Shown in pieces: positions 46,458 to 56,300 of a stretch of 61,031 nucleotides of DNA (the stretch's first letter is position 1; the number at the start of each line of letters is the position of its first letter). A program made the translations under genes and the position numbers. The DNA is taken from assembly GCA_006503475.1 (NCBI GenBank), contig RSEH01000276.1:1-61031 (forward strand). Direction: 5' to 3'. The DNA comes from Stentor roeselii (Eukaryota > Ciliophora > Heterotrichea > Heterotrichida > Stentoridae). The notes beneath the pieces were generated by a model that was not told the origin of the DNA, made no database searches, and worked only from the letters and a program-made list of their open reading frames with translations.

Positions 46458-48128
46458 TCAATTAGAATTAAAAACATAGCTACATGATCTCGTCCTGCCA
46501 CCAGGACTTGCAGATTTCAGTAATTCTTTCACAGTCTTTTGTATTGCCAGGTCCATGAAAGACTCGATGTAATAAAACAATTTCGTGTTAAACGCGTCGT
46601 TTTCTTCTGATGATTTTTTGGGAGAATCGTCTAAACTTGGAAGGCCTGAAGAAGAAAAACTCAGATTTTGGATGTTTTGAGTACCGTCTGATGTTAAATC
46701 GATTAAACAGTCCTCAAGGTCTTCGCTGAAGTCGTCGTTTTCGGAGACTTCTGAGATTGTCACTACTGTGTAGTAAAAACTGTCAGATGTTGTTTCTGTT
46801 GAGTTTAAGGATCCTAGGTTCGGGATAAAGGAGTCGAAATCGATCTCGTTTGTGGAATAAGCTCTTGGACGACACTTGAGTTTAGGCTCTGATAAAAATT
46901 TTTCGTATTTTAGACGGGATGATAGACTTTTGGTTATTGTTCGGTAAAGGTCGTATGCTTCTTCTAGTAATTTTTCTATTGTTGATGGAGAGTCTGAATA
47001 GCCTTTTCTGTAGAGAAGGGAACCGATGTTGTAAAGTGATAGTCCGGCTTTAGTGCCTTTTTTTAGCAGGAGAGAGGAGATTCTGATGTTTCTTAGACAT
47101 ATGTCTCGGAATGGCATAGTCTCCTGCAAATATTGTATATAGGAGATAGGATCAAGTGACTCAATATACTCAAAACACTCAGGACAAACAGGGTCCTTTG
47201 CCTGAGGCCAAGCCATCCAGCAGAGGTCATACTCACTAATATCAAAATTATCAGAAATCGATAGTCCATGGTCAATAGGGACAAGTTTCAGTCCTTCCTG
47301 ATTTTTAACGACAAGAATATTTCCTTCATTCCGGTCCATATTCAAAATCCTCACATCTAAAACACATATTTTCTGAACTTCAAAAGTAGAAAATACTCCT
47401 GGTGCATAGTCTTCTACACTTCCTGCATTTTTCACATATTCTTGCAAAGAACCTGTCTTCGGGGTCTCTGGGGATGTCCCATATGAAAATGCTGGGTGCT
47501 TTGCTTCAACTAAAACGGTTTGAGGCACTGATGAAAAGTGCTTGAAGTCTAACAAATATGCAGCTACTTCGCGGTAAGCAGCTTCTCCTGATAAAACACC
47601 TGGTCTCATTCCAACTGATCCAAGTTTCCCAACATGATCCTTCGGATTAAAAGGTGCAAAAGCTTCTTCATCCATCGGTTTAAACACAGCAGCCAGAGTT
47701 TTCGAAGCAGTTTTCAAAAAGTAAGTCCCGCCGGTGCCTTCTAAAGTCAAGCAAGGACTAATCCCAACAGAAAGTCCCTGCTGAACTCGATCAACAAGTA
47801 AATGAGCATCATTAAGACATCCAGCACAAGCCCTGACATAAGATCCAGACTGATTTAAAAACTGAAGATGAAGCGATTTCAGTTTAGCACTTGATTGAAA
47901 AATGTTATAATCGTCAATCATTCTAGAGTTCATCAACTCAATATGCCCCAAGAAGAGTCTCTGATGAGTGACTTGGACTCCAATACGTTTCGCGATTTCC
48001 TGTTTAAGTTCCTGCACAGTTGACCAATCATAGATGAAAATTTCAGTCTTCACGCCAGCGACATGAAGTGTTAATTTGCATTTCTTGAGTTTCCTTTCAC
48101 TCTCCGCCTGAGTGGAAAGAAGCAGCAT
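46458..48128 (-). CDS. Ubiquitin-like domain plus PI3/4-kinase-like domain (PI4K-gamma type)
   Basis: A 556-residue protein. Residues ~16-90 are a ubiquitin-like domain (KLTLHVAG...VTHQRLFLGHIEL). A PI3/4-kinase-like catalytic domain follows from ~115: GGTYFL...AAVFKPMDEE, SGEAAYREVAAYLLD, then the catalytic/metal motif NMDRNEGNILV...LVPIDHGLS. This is the architecture of plant PI4K-gamma proteins, many of which phosphorylate proteins rather than lipid. A disordered acidic Ser-rich C-terminus (about 400-520) follows. It converges on eIF2-alpha with 27 nt between stops. Confidence 0.92.
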   Translation of the reverse strand: MLLLSTQAESERKLKKCKLTLHVAGVKTEIFIYDWSTVQELKQEIAKRIGVQVTHQRLFLGHIELMNSRMIDDYNIFQSSAKLKSLHLQFLNQSGSYVRACAGCLNDAHLLVDRVQQGLSVGISPCLTLEGTGGTYFLKTASKTLAAVFKPMDEEAFAPFNPKDHVGKLGSVGMRPGVLSGEAAYREVAAYLLDFKHFSSVPQTVLVEAKHPAFSYGTSPETPKTGSLQEYVKNAGSVEDYAPGVFSTFEVQKICVLDVRILNMDRNEGNILVVKNQEGLKLVPIDHGLSISDNFDISEYDLCWMAWPQAKDPVCPECFEYIESLDPISYIQYLQETMPFRDICLRNIRISSLLLKKGTKAGLSLYNIGSLLYRKGYSDSPSTIEKLLEEAYDLYRTITKSLSSRLKYEKFLSEPKLKCRPRAYSTNEIDFDSFIPNLGSLNSTETTSDSFYYTVVTISEVSENDDFSEDLEDCLIDLTSDGTQNIQNLSFSSSGLPSLDDSPKKSSEENDAFNTKLFYYIESFMDLAIQKTVKELLKSASPGGRTRSCSYVFNSN

Positions 48129-48213
48129 ATTACAAATTATAAACCTTGTTAAGGATTAGTCTTTTAATATAGACTTATTCACCATTTATTATTTTAATTT
48201 CGCCAGACTAGTC

Positions 48214-49059
48214 TTATGCGTTTATTATTACTTCTAACTCTCCACCCACATCCAAATCTTTTTCTTTGAATTTCTCGAAAGGAATAAACCCGATTCTCAA
48301 ATTTTCTCCATTAAACGTAAGACAACTAAGAGCTTTTCTAACTGACTTGGCTTCAGCTACTGTTGGAAACTCGAGATAAACATTTCCGAGATGTCTTCCA
48401 TTTTGTGGAATATAAATTTCAAGGACTTGCCCAAATCTATTAACATGTTCACGAATATCATCAAGAATATCATCAAAGTTATTTTTGACATCTTCTTCAC
48501 TGACCATTCTAAAAACACAGAGCACCTGGCTTGACAAAAAGACTCGAAGTGGTTTCAAAGGGCCCTGCTTGTTGACATCAGTGATATTCGCATAAGCTGA
48601 AATAGTAGGAAGGGTATATCCTCCCATTAAAGTATTCCTCTCAGTTGCTGAAGCGGGCTGAAGCCCGCTGTAGGTCTTCGGCCTTCCAACTTTCAGGTTC
48701 TGCCCAAGGATCGGGTAGTTATTAAGAGAAAAAGCGAGATTTGCCTCTTCAATACTGCGAAATTCGACAAAAGCGTAGTGACCGTCTTGGCTGATCCAAG
48801 AACTTAACACCGGGTGGCCTGGGTACGCGTTTAACTTCTTGTTTATCAAGGCAGTGTTCAGCAGGTCTACTAGTTGACTTTGGGTTATCCCTGCAGGCAA
48901 GTTGCCCACGTAGAGCTTTCGGTCGACTTTTGTTGTTTGAGCTGCTTTCACTGTTTCTAAAGATTTCATCAGGTCTTTTTCTTCAGGGTTCACGTCGGTG
49001 AATCGTGATTTTTTCATGTTTCTTCTGGGACTGCGAGAGCGATTGCGAGCGTAAGACAT
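48214..49059 (-). CDS. U2AF large subunit with RRM1 and UHM only
   Basis: A 281-residue splicing factor. N-terminus with RS dipeptides (RNRSRSPRR). RRM1 (about 46-128): KLYVGNLPAGIT, YAFVEFRSIEEANLA and KVGRPKTY, closest to U2AF65 RRM1. A ~45-residue linker then leads directly to the C-terminal UHM (about 170-275: VLCVFRMVSEEDVKNNFDDILDDIREHVNRFGQVLEI). The central RRM2 of U2AF65 is absent and so is a U2AF35-binding ULM with tryptophan. The protein is ~60% of normal length. It marks 3' splice sites in other eukaryotes; here introns are 15 nt and have no room for a polypyrimidine tract. Confidence 0.86.
   Translation of the reverse strand: MSYARNRSRSPRRNMKKSRFTDVNPEEKDLMKSLETVKAAQTTKVDRKLYVGNLPAGITQSQLVDLLNTALINKKLNAYPGHPVLSSWISQDGHYAFVEFRSIEEANLAFSLNNYPILGQNLKVGRPKTYSGLQPASATERNTLMGGYTLPTISAYANITDVNKQGPLKPLRVFLSSQVLCVFRMVSEEDVKNNFDDILDDIREHVNRFGQVLEIYIPQNGRHLGNVYLEFPTVAEAKSVRKALSCLTFNGENLRIGFIPFEKFKEKDLDVGGELEVIINA
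48652..48669. repeat. 8-bp GC-rich inverted repeat in the U2AF linker
   Basis: AGCGGGCT, loop GA, AGCCCGCT: perfect 8-bp stem with 2-nt loop. It lies in the codons for GLQPAS, between RRM1 and the UHM, exactly where RRM2 is missing. Confidence 0.65.
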
Positions 49060-49141
49060 GGATTTATTTATTAAAGAGTTTTTTAGATAATCTCTGCATT
49101 TTCTATGATTTTAATTTGATGTGGAATGTTTATAAACTTTC

Positions 49142-49885
49142 ATGAAAGCCCTTATTGAGCAGAAACGAATGAAGGCAACACCCACTTAGGAACTTTACAA
49201 GAAGAAAGGCTCTGAAATGGATGGTGAGTTTAAAAAGAATTTAAAAACACAGCTGCAGATCTTTCAGCAGTCTTTAGAGCACTTTCTGACCAACAATAGA
49301 GGAGAGATCAACAAAGACCCGAACCTTCGTCAAGAGTTTTACAATTTATGCCGAGAAATCGGCTTCGATCCTTTAATCTGTAACTTCAAGTCAGCATCGA
49401 AAGGCGAGCTTTCGACTAAAACTGACAATTCACAGTTCTACAATGACATCGCCGTTCAAATCACCAGTGTTTGCCTCGGTCTTCGAAGTAGAACTGGTGG
49501 TCTTCTGCAAGTTGAAGACTGTTTAAAATGGGTAAACAAATTACGAGGTGCCCGTCATTCAATCACCCTTGCAGACCTGTTCCAAGCGTTGAATTCTTTG
49601 AAAGTCTTTGGAAGTGGAATAAAAATCATTGAAGGTCAGTCGAAAATGATTCTTTCTGTCCCTCTAGAGTTAAACTTAGACCAAAAGGAAGTAATTGATA
49701 AGTCAAATGAACAAGGTTTCGTTGAAAAGTCGATGTTTTCAGAGTGGTCCGATGCGCGATTCTCACAAGCAGTGGTAAGTTCTACTTAGGAGTCTCTGGT
49801 GAAGGAAGGGCTGGTCTGGTTGGACCAAAGCGGAAGTGAAAGCTTAAAATACTGGTTTCCAGGTCAATCGTTGTTGCGAGCTTAG
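49142..49885 (+). CDS. SNF8: ESCRT-II subunit SNF8/VPS22, two 15-nt introns
   Basis: Read from ATG 49142 with introns at 49175-49189 and 49775-49789; the spliced product has 237 residues (human protein 258). The N-terminal helix (IEQKRMKELYKKKGSEMDGEFKKNLK) is followed by two winged-helix domains; FQQSLEHFLTN, GFDPL, and the C-terminal LVKEGLVWLDQ...YWFP are family motifs. SNF8 with VPS25 and VPS36 forms ESCRT-II, which sorts ubiquitinated cargo at endosomes. Without the first intron the protein would start at 49217 and lose the N-terminal helix; without the second it would lose the last 32 residues. It starts 82 nt from the divergent U2AF gene. Confidence 0.9.
49175..49189 (+). other. 15-nt GC-AG intron in SNF8
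   Basis: GCAACACCCACTTAG, phase 0, with in-frame TAG. Removing it joins AAG to GAA CTT TAC and restores a family-typical N-terminal helix. No GT donor is available within reach. A at position 10. Confidence 0.72.
49775..49789 (+). other. 15-nt GT-AG intron in SNF8
   Basis: GTAAGTTCTACTTAG, phase 0, with in-frame TAG. Removing it joins GCA GTG to GAG TCT CTG and recovers the conserved SNF8 C-terminus (LVKEGLVWLDQ, YWFP). A at position 10. Confidence 0.93.
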
Positions 49886-49920
49886 TAAGTAATTCCTCTC
49901 CAACATGGTGAGTTATAAAT

Positions 49921-51249
49921 ATGCTCTGGTCACTCATCCTGTCCACGCATCTTTGCACAGCCGCTCCTGCCAGTCACCGAGTGCCGGTCCTTCCAGGGGT
50001 GCCGACCTTTCCATTTCAGCTTTACTCCGGGTACCTGATGGTTCCGAACTCCAAAGGCAAAGAGTTGCACTACGTCTTGTATACCAGTCAGAATAAACCT
50101 GCTAGTGACCCTCTTGTGCTTTGGCTCAATGGAGGACCTGGATGCTCTTCCATGGAAGGAGCTTTTATGGAAAATGGACCTTTTGTCTTTAGTGAGACTA
50201 ATAATTCCATGTTCGCCAATCCGAACTCTTGGAACCGTGTCGCGAACATGCTTTATATTGAAGCCCCTGCTGGGGTAGGGTTCTCAGTGCTTGGAAATAT
50301 CGCGAATAACAATACTGATGATAATATCACTGCTGATGACAATTTAAACGCTTTGGTTTACTTTTTCACTGTGTTGTTCCCTGAGTACCAAAATAATGAT
50401 TTTTACATTTCAGGAGAAAGTTACGCTGGAGTCTACATCCCGTATCTTGCGACTTATATTTTGAATTACAATGCCAACCCCACCACAACAGTTCCTATTA
50501 ATTTAAAAGGTATCCTTGTTGGAAACCCTGTCACGGACTGGAACTTGGACGCTGACAACGCCTGGCCTGAGTTTTTGTATTGGCATCAGTTGATTGATGA
50601 TACGATTTTCTTCCCTTGGCAGAACTTGAACTGCTCGTTGTATTACTTGGAAGGCAGTGACCCTGCTTGTGTGCCTCTCGCCAATCAGATGTATGACTTG
50701 TTCACTCAGGTTAATTATTATGATATTTATCGACAATGCATTCCTCAGCAGGACTTCGCTCATAAGAGAAGGTGGAATACTCAGGCTCTTGGCGGAATCA
50801 GTAATTGTGTGCCGAATAATGCCTTGACTCTTTATTTGAATACTCCTAGGGTGAGAAATGCACTTCATATTAATACAACTGTTGGAGCTTGGGAAGAATG
50901 CGCGAATATTAACTATTATAGTGGACCTCAGGCTAGTTATTATTTGTATTCGAATCTGGTTAAGAGTGGAATCAGGATTAACATTTATAGTGGGGATACT
51001 GACTCGTGTGTACCTACTCTAGGAACCATCAAATGGATCAACAATTTAATGTCAAGTCTTCTTCTTCATGATAATGTCAAATGGGGCGAGTGGATGCTAA
51101 ATGGGCAAGTTGGTGGTTTCTACACTAGATACGGCTCAAACTTCCGATTCACGACTATAAGAGGAGCTGGCCATATGTGCATTCAATGGAAGCCAGAGGC
51201 AGGTTTCCAGATGTTTTCAGCCTTTCTGAACGGTACCGACCTTAGATAA
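49921..51249 (+). CDS. Serine carboxypeptidase (peptidase S10)
   Basis: A 442-residue protein. A short signal peptide (residues ~1-15, WSLILSTHLCTAAPA) is followed by the S10 fold: WLNGGPGCSSMEG (oxyanion loop), catalytic Ser167 in ISGESYAGVYIPYL, Asp in IYSGDTDSCVP, and His in RGAGHMCIQWKPE. All three catalytic residues are present, so it should be an active lysosomal/phagosomal exopeptidase. NxS/T sites occur in the N-terminal half. It starts 35 nt after SNF8 and ends 37 nt before the calpain-like gene on the same strand. Confidence 0.95.
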   Translation: MLWSLILSTHLCTAAPASHRVPVLPGVPTFPFQLYSGYLMVPNSKGKELHYVLYTSQNKPASDPLVLWLNGGPGCSSMEGAFMENGPFVFSETNNSMFANPNSWNRVANMLYIEAPAGVGFSVLGNIANNNTDDNITADDNLNALVYFFTVLFPEYQNNDFYISGESYAGVYIPYLATYILNYNANPTTTVPINLKGILVGNPVTDWNLDADNAWPEFLYWHQLIDDTIFFPWQNLNCSLYYLEGSDPACVPLANQMYDLFTQVNYYDIYRQCIPQQDFAHKRRWNTQALGGISNCVPNNALTLYLNTPRVRNALHINTTVGAWEECANINYYSGPQASYYLYSNLVKSGIRINIYSGDTDSCVPTLGTIKWINNLMSSLLLHDNVKWGEWMLNGQVGGFYTRYGSNFRFTTIRGAGHMCIQWKPEAGFQMFSAFLNGTDLR

Positions 51250-51286
51250 TTAGTAACCAGTCATCAAATTTAAAATTCAGCCATAA

Positions 51287-53302
51287 ATGGAACTTTCAGA
51301 CGCTGAAATCGTGGAGATAGGCAAACAACTCTTTGTTTCTAGCATTCTGGCCAGTGTGACCAGAGATGACTTGTCAAAAATCCACAAATGGTGCGGAATC
51401 GACCAAAAAAAATACGTGGATAATGACTTCCCTTCCAGTCGAATCTCTCTTTATCGTTCAATAAAGTCCGAGAAAGCCAAAGCCTGGAAGAAATTCGTTT
51501 GGCGTCGTGCAACCGAGTTCATGACAGAAGGTGAAATAAAGGTCTTCGAAGGTGGAATCACTCCTGATGATATCAGACAAGGCGCTTTAGGTGACGCTTA
51601 TTTTCTTTGCGCTCTCACTATTCTCGCTGAAAGACCATCAAGGATCGAAAAGTTATTTATCACGAAAGAGCCAAGTCCAGAAGGTGTCTACGCCGTCGAA
51701 CTTTGCATTCACGGTGAGAAAAAAAAAGTAGTAATCGACGACTCCTTCCCTTGCACCGGAGAAACTGGAGGGCCTTGCTTTTCAAAAGCGAACGGAAGTG
51801 AGCTCTGGGTCATGATACTTGAAAAGGCCTGGGCCAAGATATACGGGTCTTACGAGAGGATTGAACGAGGCACTTCCAACGGCGCCCTCAGAGATCTCAC
51901 TGGGGCGCCGACCGTCACTTACAAGTTCGAGGAAGGCACTTGGGAAGGCATCTTGAAAGGCATCAAAAACGACTACATCGTCTGCGCCGCTGCCGGGTCG
52001 AACAAAGCCTCGCAGCAGATCCTCGAAGGCATCGGCCTTGTAGGAAGTCTCACATACGCCGTCATCAATGCACAGGAAGTCCAGGCAGGAAGAGACGGGA
52101 CTGTACGTTTAGTGAAGCTTAGAAACCCCTGGAGCAATGCAGAGTGGCAGGGCGATTGGAGTGATAGTTCAAGCAAATGGACACCTCAACTGAAGAAACT
52201 TCTTAATTTCACTGATGCTGCAGATGGGACATTTTGGATGAGTTTCGATGACTTTAAAGATTACTTCTCGACAGTGACCGTCTGTAGAATTAACGACGCT
52301 TATAGTTACCAGTCTTTGAAAGTAAGACAGTCAAAATTTCCTTCAACGGTTTTTAATATTGAGGTGAGTTCTCCGGGTTTCTGTTATATTAGCGTTGACC
52401 AGATGGAAAGTTGCTGCTTTGCAAGAGATGCAGGGTATGAGTATAGCAATGCACGCAGCATTTTAATGAAAGAGACTAAAGAAGGACTGGTTTATGTTGA
52501 AGGCAGACAAGGACTGCAGAGGAATCTGTGGACTGGAGTTGAATTGGAAGCTGGAAGTTATAAATTGTACGTCGAGCTTGAATGGCGATCGATTGCGAAA
52601 ACTTATGTTGTCTCCACTTATGGCGACGCCCAACTCACTATTTCAAGCCTTGGCCATGTTGAGAACTTCTTGAAAGATGTAATGATTGCTCGTTCCAATG
52701 ACTACGGCGTCGAAGTCCCTGTCCACAACGCACAAGGCCTTGCGAAGTACCATGAAATGTTACCAGAAGGATACGGTTACTTCTTCATTGTAAACAATTC
52801 CAAAAAGGCCTTGACTGAAAAATGCTACTTTAAGACCTTCAAGTCACTTTCCTTACTCCCGCCTTTCGAAGGTGCTAAGTATGAAGTCACCTTAGAACCT
52901 GGAGCTTTTGAAATCGTCGTCGTCAAGGCGGCCTTCGGGGAAAAATACGCTCTGTCCTTTTCTAGCAAAGTTGAGGAAATCGAGGCAGCTAACCCTCTCT
53001 TTGAACGGGTTAAACGAGAAGGAACACCTGAAAAACGCGCGCATCCTAACACTGGAAAAGACTTAGGAATCGTTGTTTATGTCTTGAAAACCGACACTAA
53101 TTTATACCTGCTCTATGAAAACTCCACTAAAAACGTTAGTTTTGATGAATCTGTCGAATTCACTCTCAGAAACGCTAAAATCGTTGGAGTCCCTGGAAAA
53201 ACTGTTGATGTCAACGTACCGCCCGGTGCCAAGTACTTAGTTGAAGTGCAAAGTACTGCGAAAAGCTGGTCTGTGCAGAGATCTTCTAGTTTTAGCATCT
53301 AG
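51287..53302 (+). CDS. Calpain-like protein lacking catalytic Cys and His
   Basis: A 671-residue calpain-family (C2) protein. The protease core spans ~75-345, then beta-sandwich domains follow (about 350-475 and 480-660). The catalytic Cys of QGxLGDCWL is Ala104 in RQGALGDAYFLCAL, and the His of GHAY is Thr256 in SLTYAVINAQ; only the Asn (Asn280 in LRNPWSNAEW) is kept. It therefore cannot cleave peptides in the usual way and is a pseudoprotease, perhaps binding calcium, lipid or substrate. The rest of the fold, including FWMSFDDFKDYF, is well kept, arguing for selection. It ends 17 nt before the polycystin-like gene. Confidence 0.92.
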   Translation: MELSDAEIVEIGKQLFVSSILASVTRDDLSKIHKWCGIDQKKYVDNDFPSSRISLYRSIKSEKAKAWKKFVWRRATEFMTEGEIKVFEGGITPDDIRQGALGDAYFLCALTILAERPSRIEKLFITKEPSPEGVYAVELCIHGEKKKVVIDDSFPCTGETGGPCFSKANGSELWVMILEKAWAKIYGSYERIERGTSNGALRDLTGAPTVTYKFEEGTWEGILKGIKNDYIVCAAAGSNKASQQILEGIGLVGSLTYAVINAQEVQAGRDGTVRLVKLRNPWSNAEWQGDWSDSSSKWTPQLKKLLNFTDAADGTFWMSFDDFKDYFSTVTVCRINDAYSYQSLKVRQSKFPSTVFNIEVSSPGFCYISVDQMESCCFARDAGYEYSNARSILMKETKEGLVYVEGRQGLQRNLWTGVELEAGSYKLYVELEWRSIAKTYVVSTYGDAQLTISSLGHVENFLKDVMIARSNDYGVEVPVHNAQGLAKYHEMLPEGYGYFFIVNNSKKALTEKCYFKTFKSLSLLPPFEGAKYEVTLEPGAFEIVVVKAAFGEKYALSFSSKVEEIEAANPLFERVKREGTPEKRAHPNTGKDLGIVVYVLKTDTNLYLLYENSTKNVSFDESVEFTLRNAKIVGVPGKTVDVNVPPGAKYLVEVQSTAKSWSVQRSSSFSI

Positions 53303-53319
53303 TTAATAGTTTCAAATAA

Positions 53320-56300
53320 ATGGCTGATGACAAAAACTTGAAAGATGAGATGAAGATTGATGAGGTGAATGAAGAGTCAAGCATGTCTTTTTCTGAGGTT
53401 TGTCGATTTGTGATTTTTTCAGTGCTTTTTGTTGCGATTATTTTGAATCAGATCAGCACTGAGAAGAGTTACCAGATTTCGTCAGGGATCAACCAGGCTT
53501 TGGCTTCTGCAGACCCTTCTGATGTTAGAAGTGCCCAAGATGTGATTGATTGGATTAGTGATAATTTTTTGGGGGTCATCAGTAGCAAAAATATTTATTT
53601 GGATTGGGATGTTGGGGATGATGAAAAAGTGGAAGAGAATAAATTAAGGGTGAATATGATGAATAGGATTATCACTCCTTTGAGATTCGTGCAGAAGAGA
53701 ATGGCTCGGAAAGAAAATGATAATGACAGAACTAAAAGTCTTGTTAAATATCGATGGGTTACTGATAAGCTGGATCCTTATATTGATAACAAGGACAACG
53801 AAGATAAAAATCCTTTTATTCCTCAGCATCTCATTGATGAAGCTGATAAAAGTTATGATGAAAAAATAAAATATGATATGTATATATATAAAAATACCAT
53901 AGGTGTCTCTAATTCAGGAGGATTTATGTATGAAGTTAACTCTACAAATAACAATCAAGCTATAGAATTCTTTACTAATACGACTTGGATTGATACAAGC
54001 ACTGCAATTATCTATGTGGACTTCGTGACATACAACAGTCACTATGCGATGCTTACTTATGTGAATTATCTTTTCACTTTTACCAGTTCAGGACTAGTAA
54101 CAGGAAAGTCAGAGATAAGAAGTTCTCATTACAACAAATACGATCCATCAGTTGATACTATCCGAATGATCTTCGAAGGCGTTTATCTGTTGTTACTTCT
54201 GTTTTACACCCTGATCGAAATCCAAGAAATAAAAATGGACATCCTTTCTGAAAAGGTCAAACTAAAAAACCAGGCCGAGTCAAAGAAATGCATAAGTTGC
54301 TGGATGGTACTAGAAGGTCTTAAGAAGCACTTTTCTGATCTTTGGAATATGTTGGACATGGCTTCTATTTTACTTTCTTACATCGGTCTAGGAGTCTGGA
54401 TCCAGATTTCCAACAACGAAATAGTCAACGCAAACTCAATAAAAAACTCGACTCAAACAACAGATCAAGTACTAGCCATTATTTACAACATCAAAACTTA
54501 CGTCAAGATCAACAGTGTGAACCTGCTTATAATTTTCTTTCGACTTCTTAAATATTTAGGAAAATTCGAGAGAATCCGCCTTCTTCATCAAACATTTGTC
54601 AGGGCAAAGACAGAGATTTTTTACTTTTTCATTCTTTTGATCGGGATTTTTCTGAGTTTTGTGATATTCGGACATGTGGCCTTTGGAGGTATTCACTACG
54701 AGTTCAGCGAAATCGGACTTTCCTTCGCTTCTTGTCTCATTGTCCTGTTCACTAACATGGACACTATTCTTGAATTACTTGAACTTGACTTCAGCATGAC
54801 TGCTCTTTTCATCGTTCTTTTCACACTTTTCATTAACTTTATTCTGGCTAACATGTTTATTGCCATCATCAACAATTCATATGCTGTTGAATTGGACAAC
54901 CTCGAAATCCAGAAGTCAAAAATGAAGAATGTGGAAAAAGTTCATTGGATTTTTAAGATCTCTGCATGGCTGGAAAAGGCAAAACTTAGTATTTTAAGCA
55001 AGTTTAGCAAGAAAAAAGCGGTGGTCAATAAATATGCTGATAGGGATCAACAGATCTCGAAAATTGATGAAGATGATGAAATTATCAGGGCGAAAAATTA
55101 TGACCTGGACTACAATGAAGCGATTTTATGGGGAGAAAGATATGATAAAGAGATCTTGACTGATAAGGAAAAAAATATGAAGATTAAGAAACAGACTTTT
55201 AATTTCTCGAAAAGGGTTTGGAAAGCTTTTATTTTTATTATTTTTACTGTTATTTATACTGTTGTTTTACTTAGTCAGCTTGAGATCGACAAGAAGTATG
55301 ACTTGAGTTTTACAGTTAAGAATGAAATAGAGGGATATGAATCATCTAATGATACCACTCTTGAAGATCTAGGAACTTATTCTGATTATGCTGGATGGCT
55401 TCAGGAAGCCTTTTCTAAGATTTTTTCGATTAGCAGTCAGTATAATCTTCAAGGGAACTTTTTAGTTGGCCAGTACTTAGATAAAGATAATTACAATACT
55501 TGTCAGTCAAAAGGTCCAATCCGCCTGACCCTAAGATACCTAAAAACCAAAAAAAACTCTGACAAGATTTTCAAGTCCATCAACCCAATAAAGCGCGAGA
55601 CTGACTTTTCCCCATTTACGGACCCTCTAAACACTAAGAATTACGAGAATTTCAATAAAAAAATCAAAACAAGTGACCCATCATGCACAGTAGACTACAC
55701 CGATCGTGAAGACGGAGGATTCGCAGGAGAAGGTGGATACATTTACTTCTTTTCAATGGATTTTCAAAAATACAATAAATCAATGTATCACTTATTAGAT
55801 GAGGCAAGGTTCTTAAACGAGACTTTGAACAGCATGGTGATTGACTTTGTCTTATACAACGGTGACTTGAACTATTTTATCTACTCTTCATTTATCGCAG
55901 AAACCATCTCAGGAGGCATGATAAAGACAAGTTACTACATCTGGCCAATGAAACTCAACATGTACTTCACAACAGGTGATAAAGTCCGAGCAGTATTCGA
56001 AGTAATCATTTTTTTACTTCTTGTTTATCACATCTTCGTGACTGCCTCGACGCTGCGGAACAAGTTCCGCAGTTATGATGATTGGAGCTTAAGATTCAAG
56101 GAGATTTTAACAACGAAACAAAAGGAAAAAAGGCGAAGGGCAAAGCCAGAGTTTTTAAGAAAGTTTTCATCAATCGTCACTTCATATGAAATTTTAGATT
56201 TCACTTCTTATTCACTGAGCATTATTTGTGTGATTTATTGGTTCATGTTGATTTTCAGTAACCTTGCTTTAAACTTCACCCTTCCAACAAAAGACGCTGA

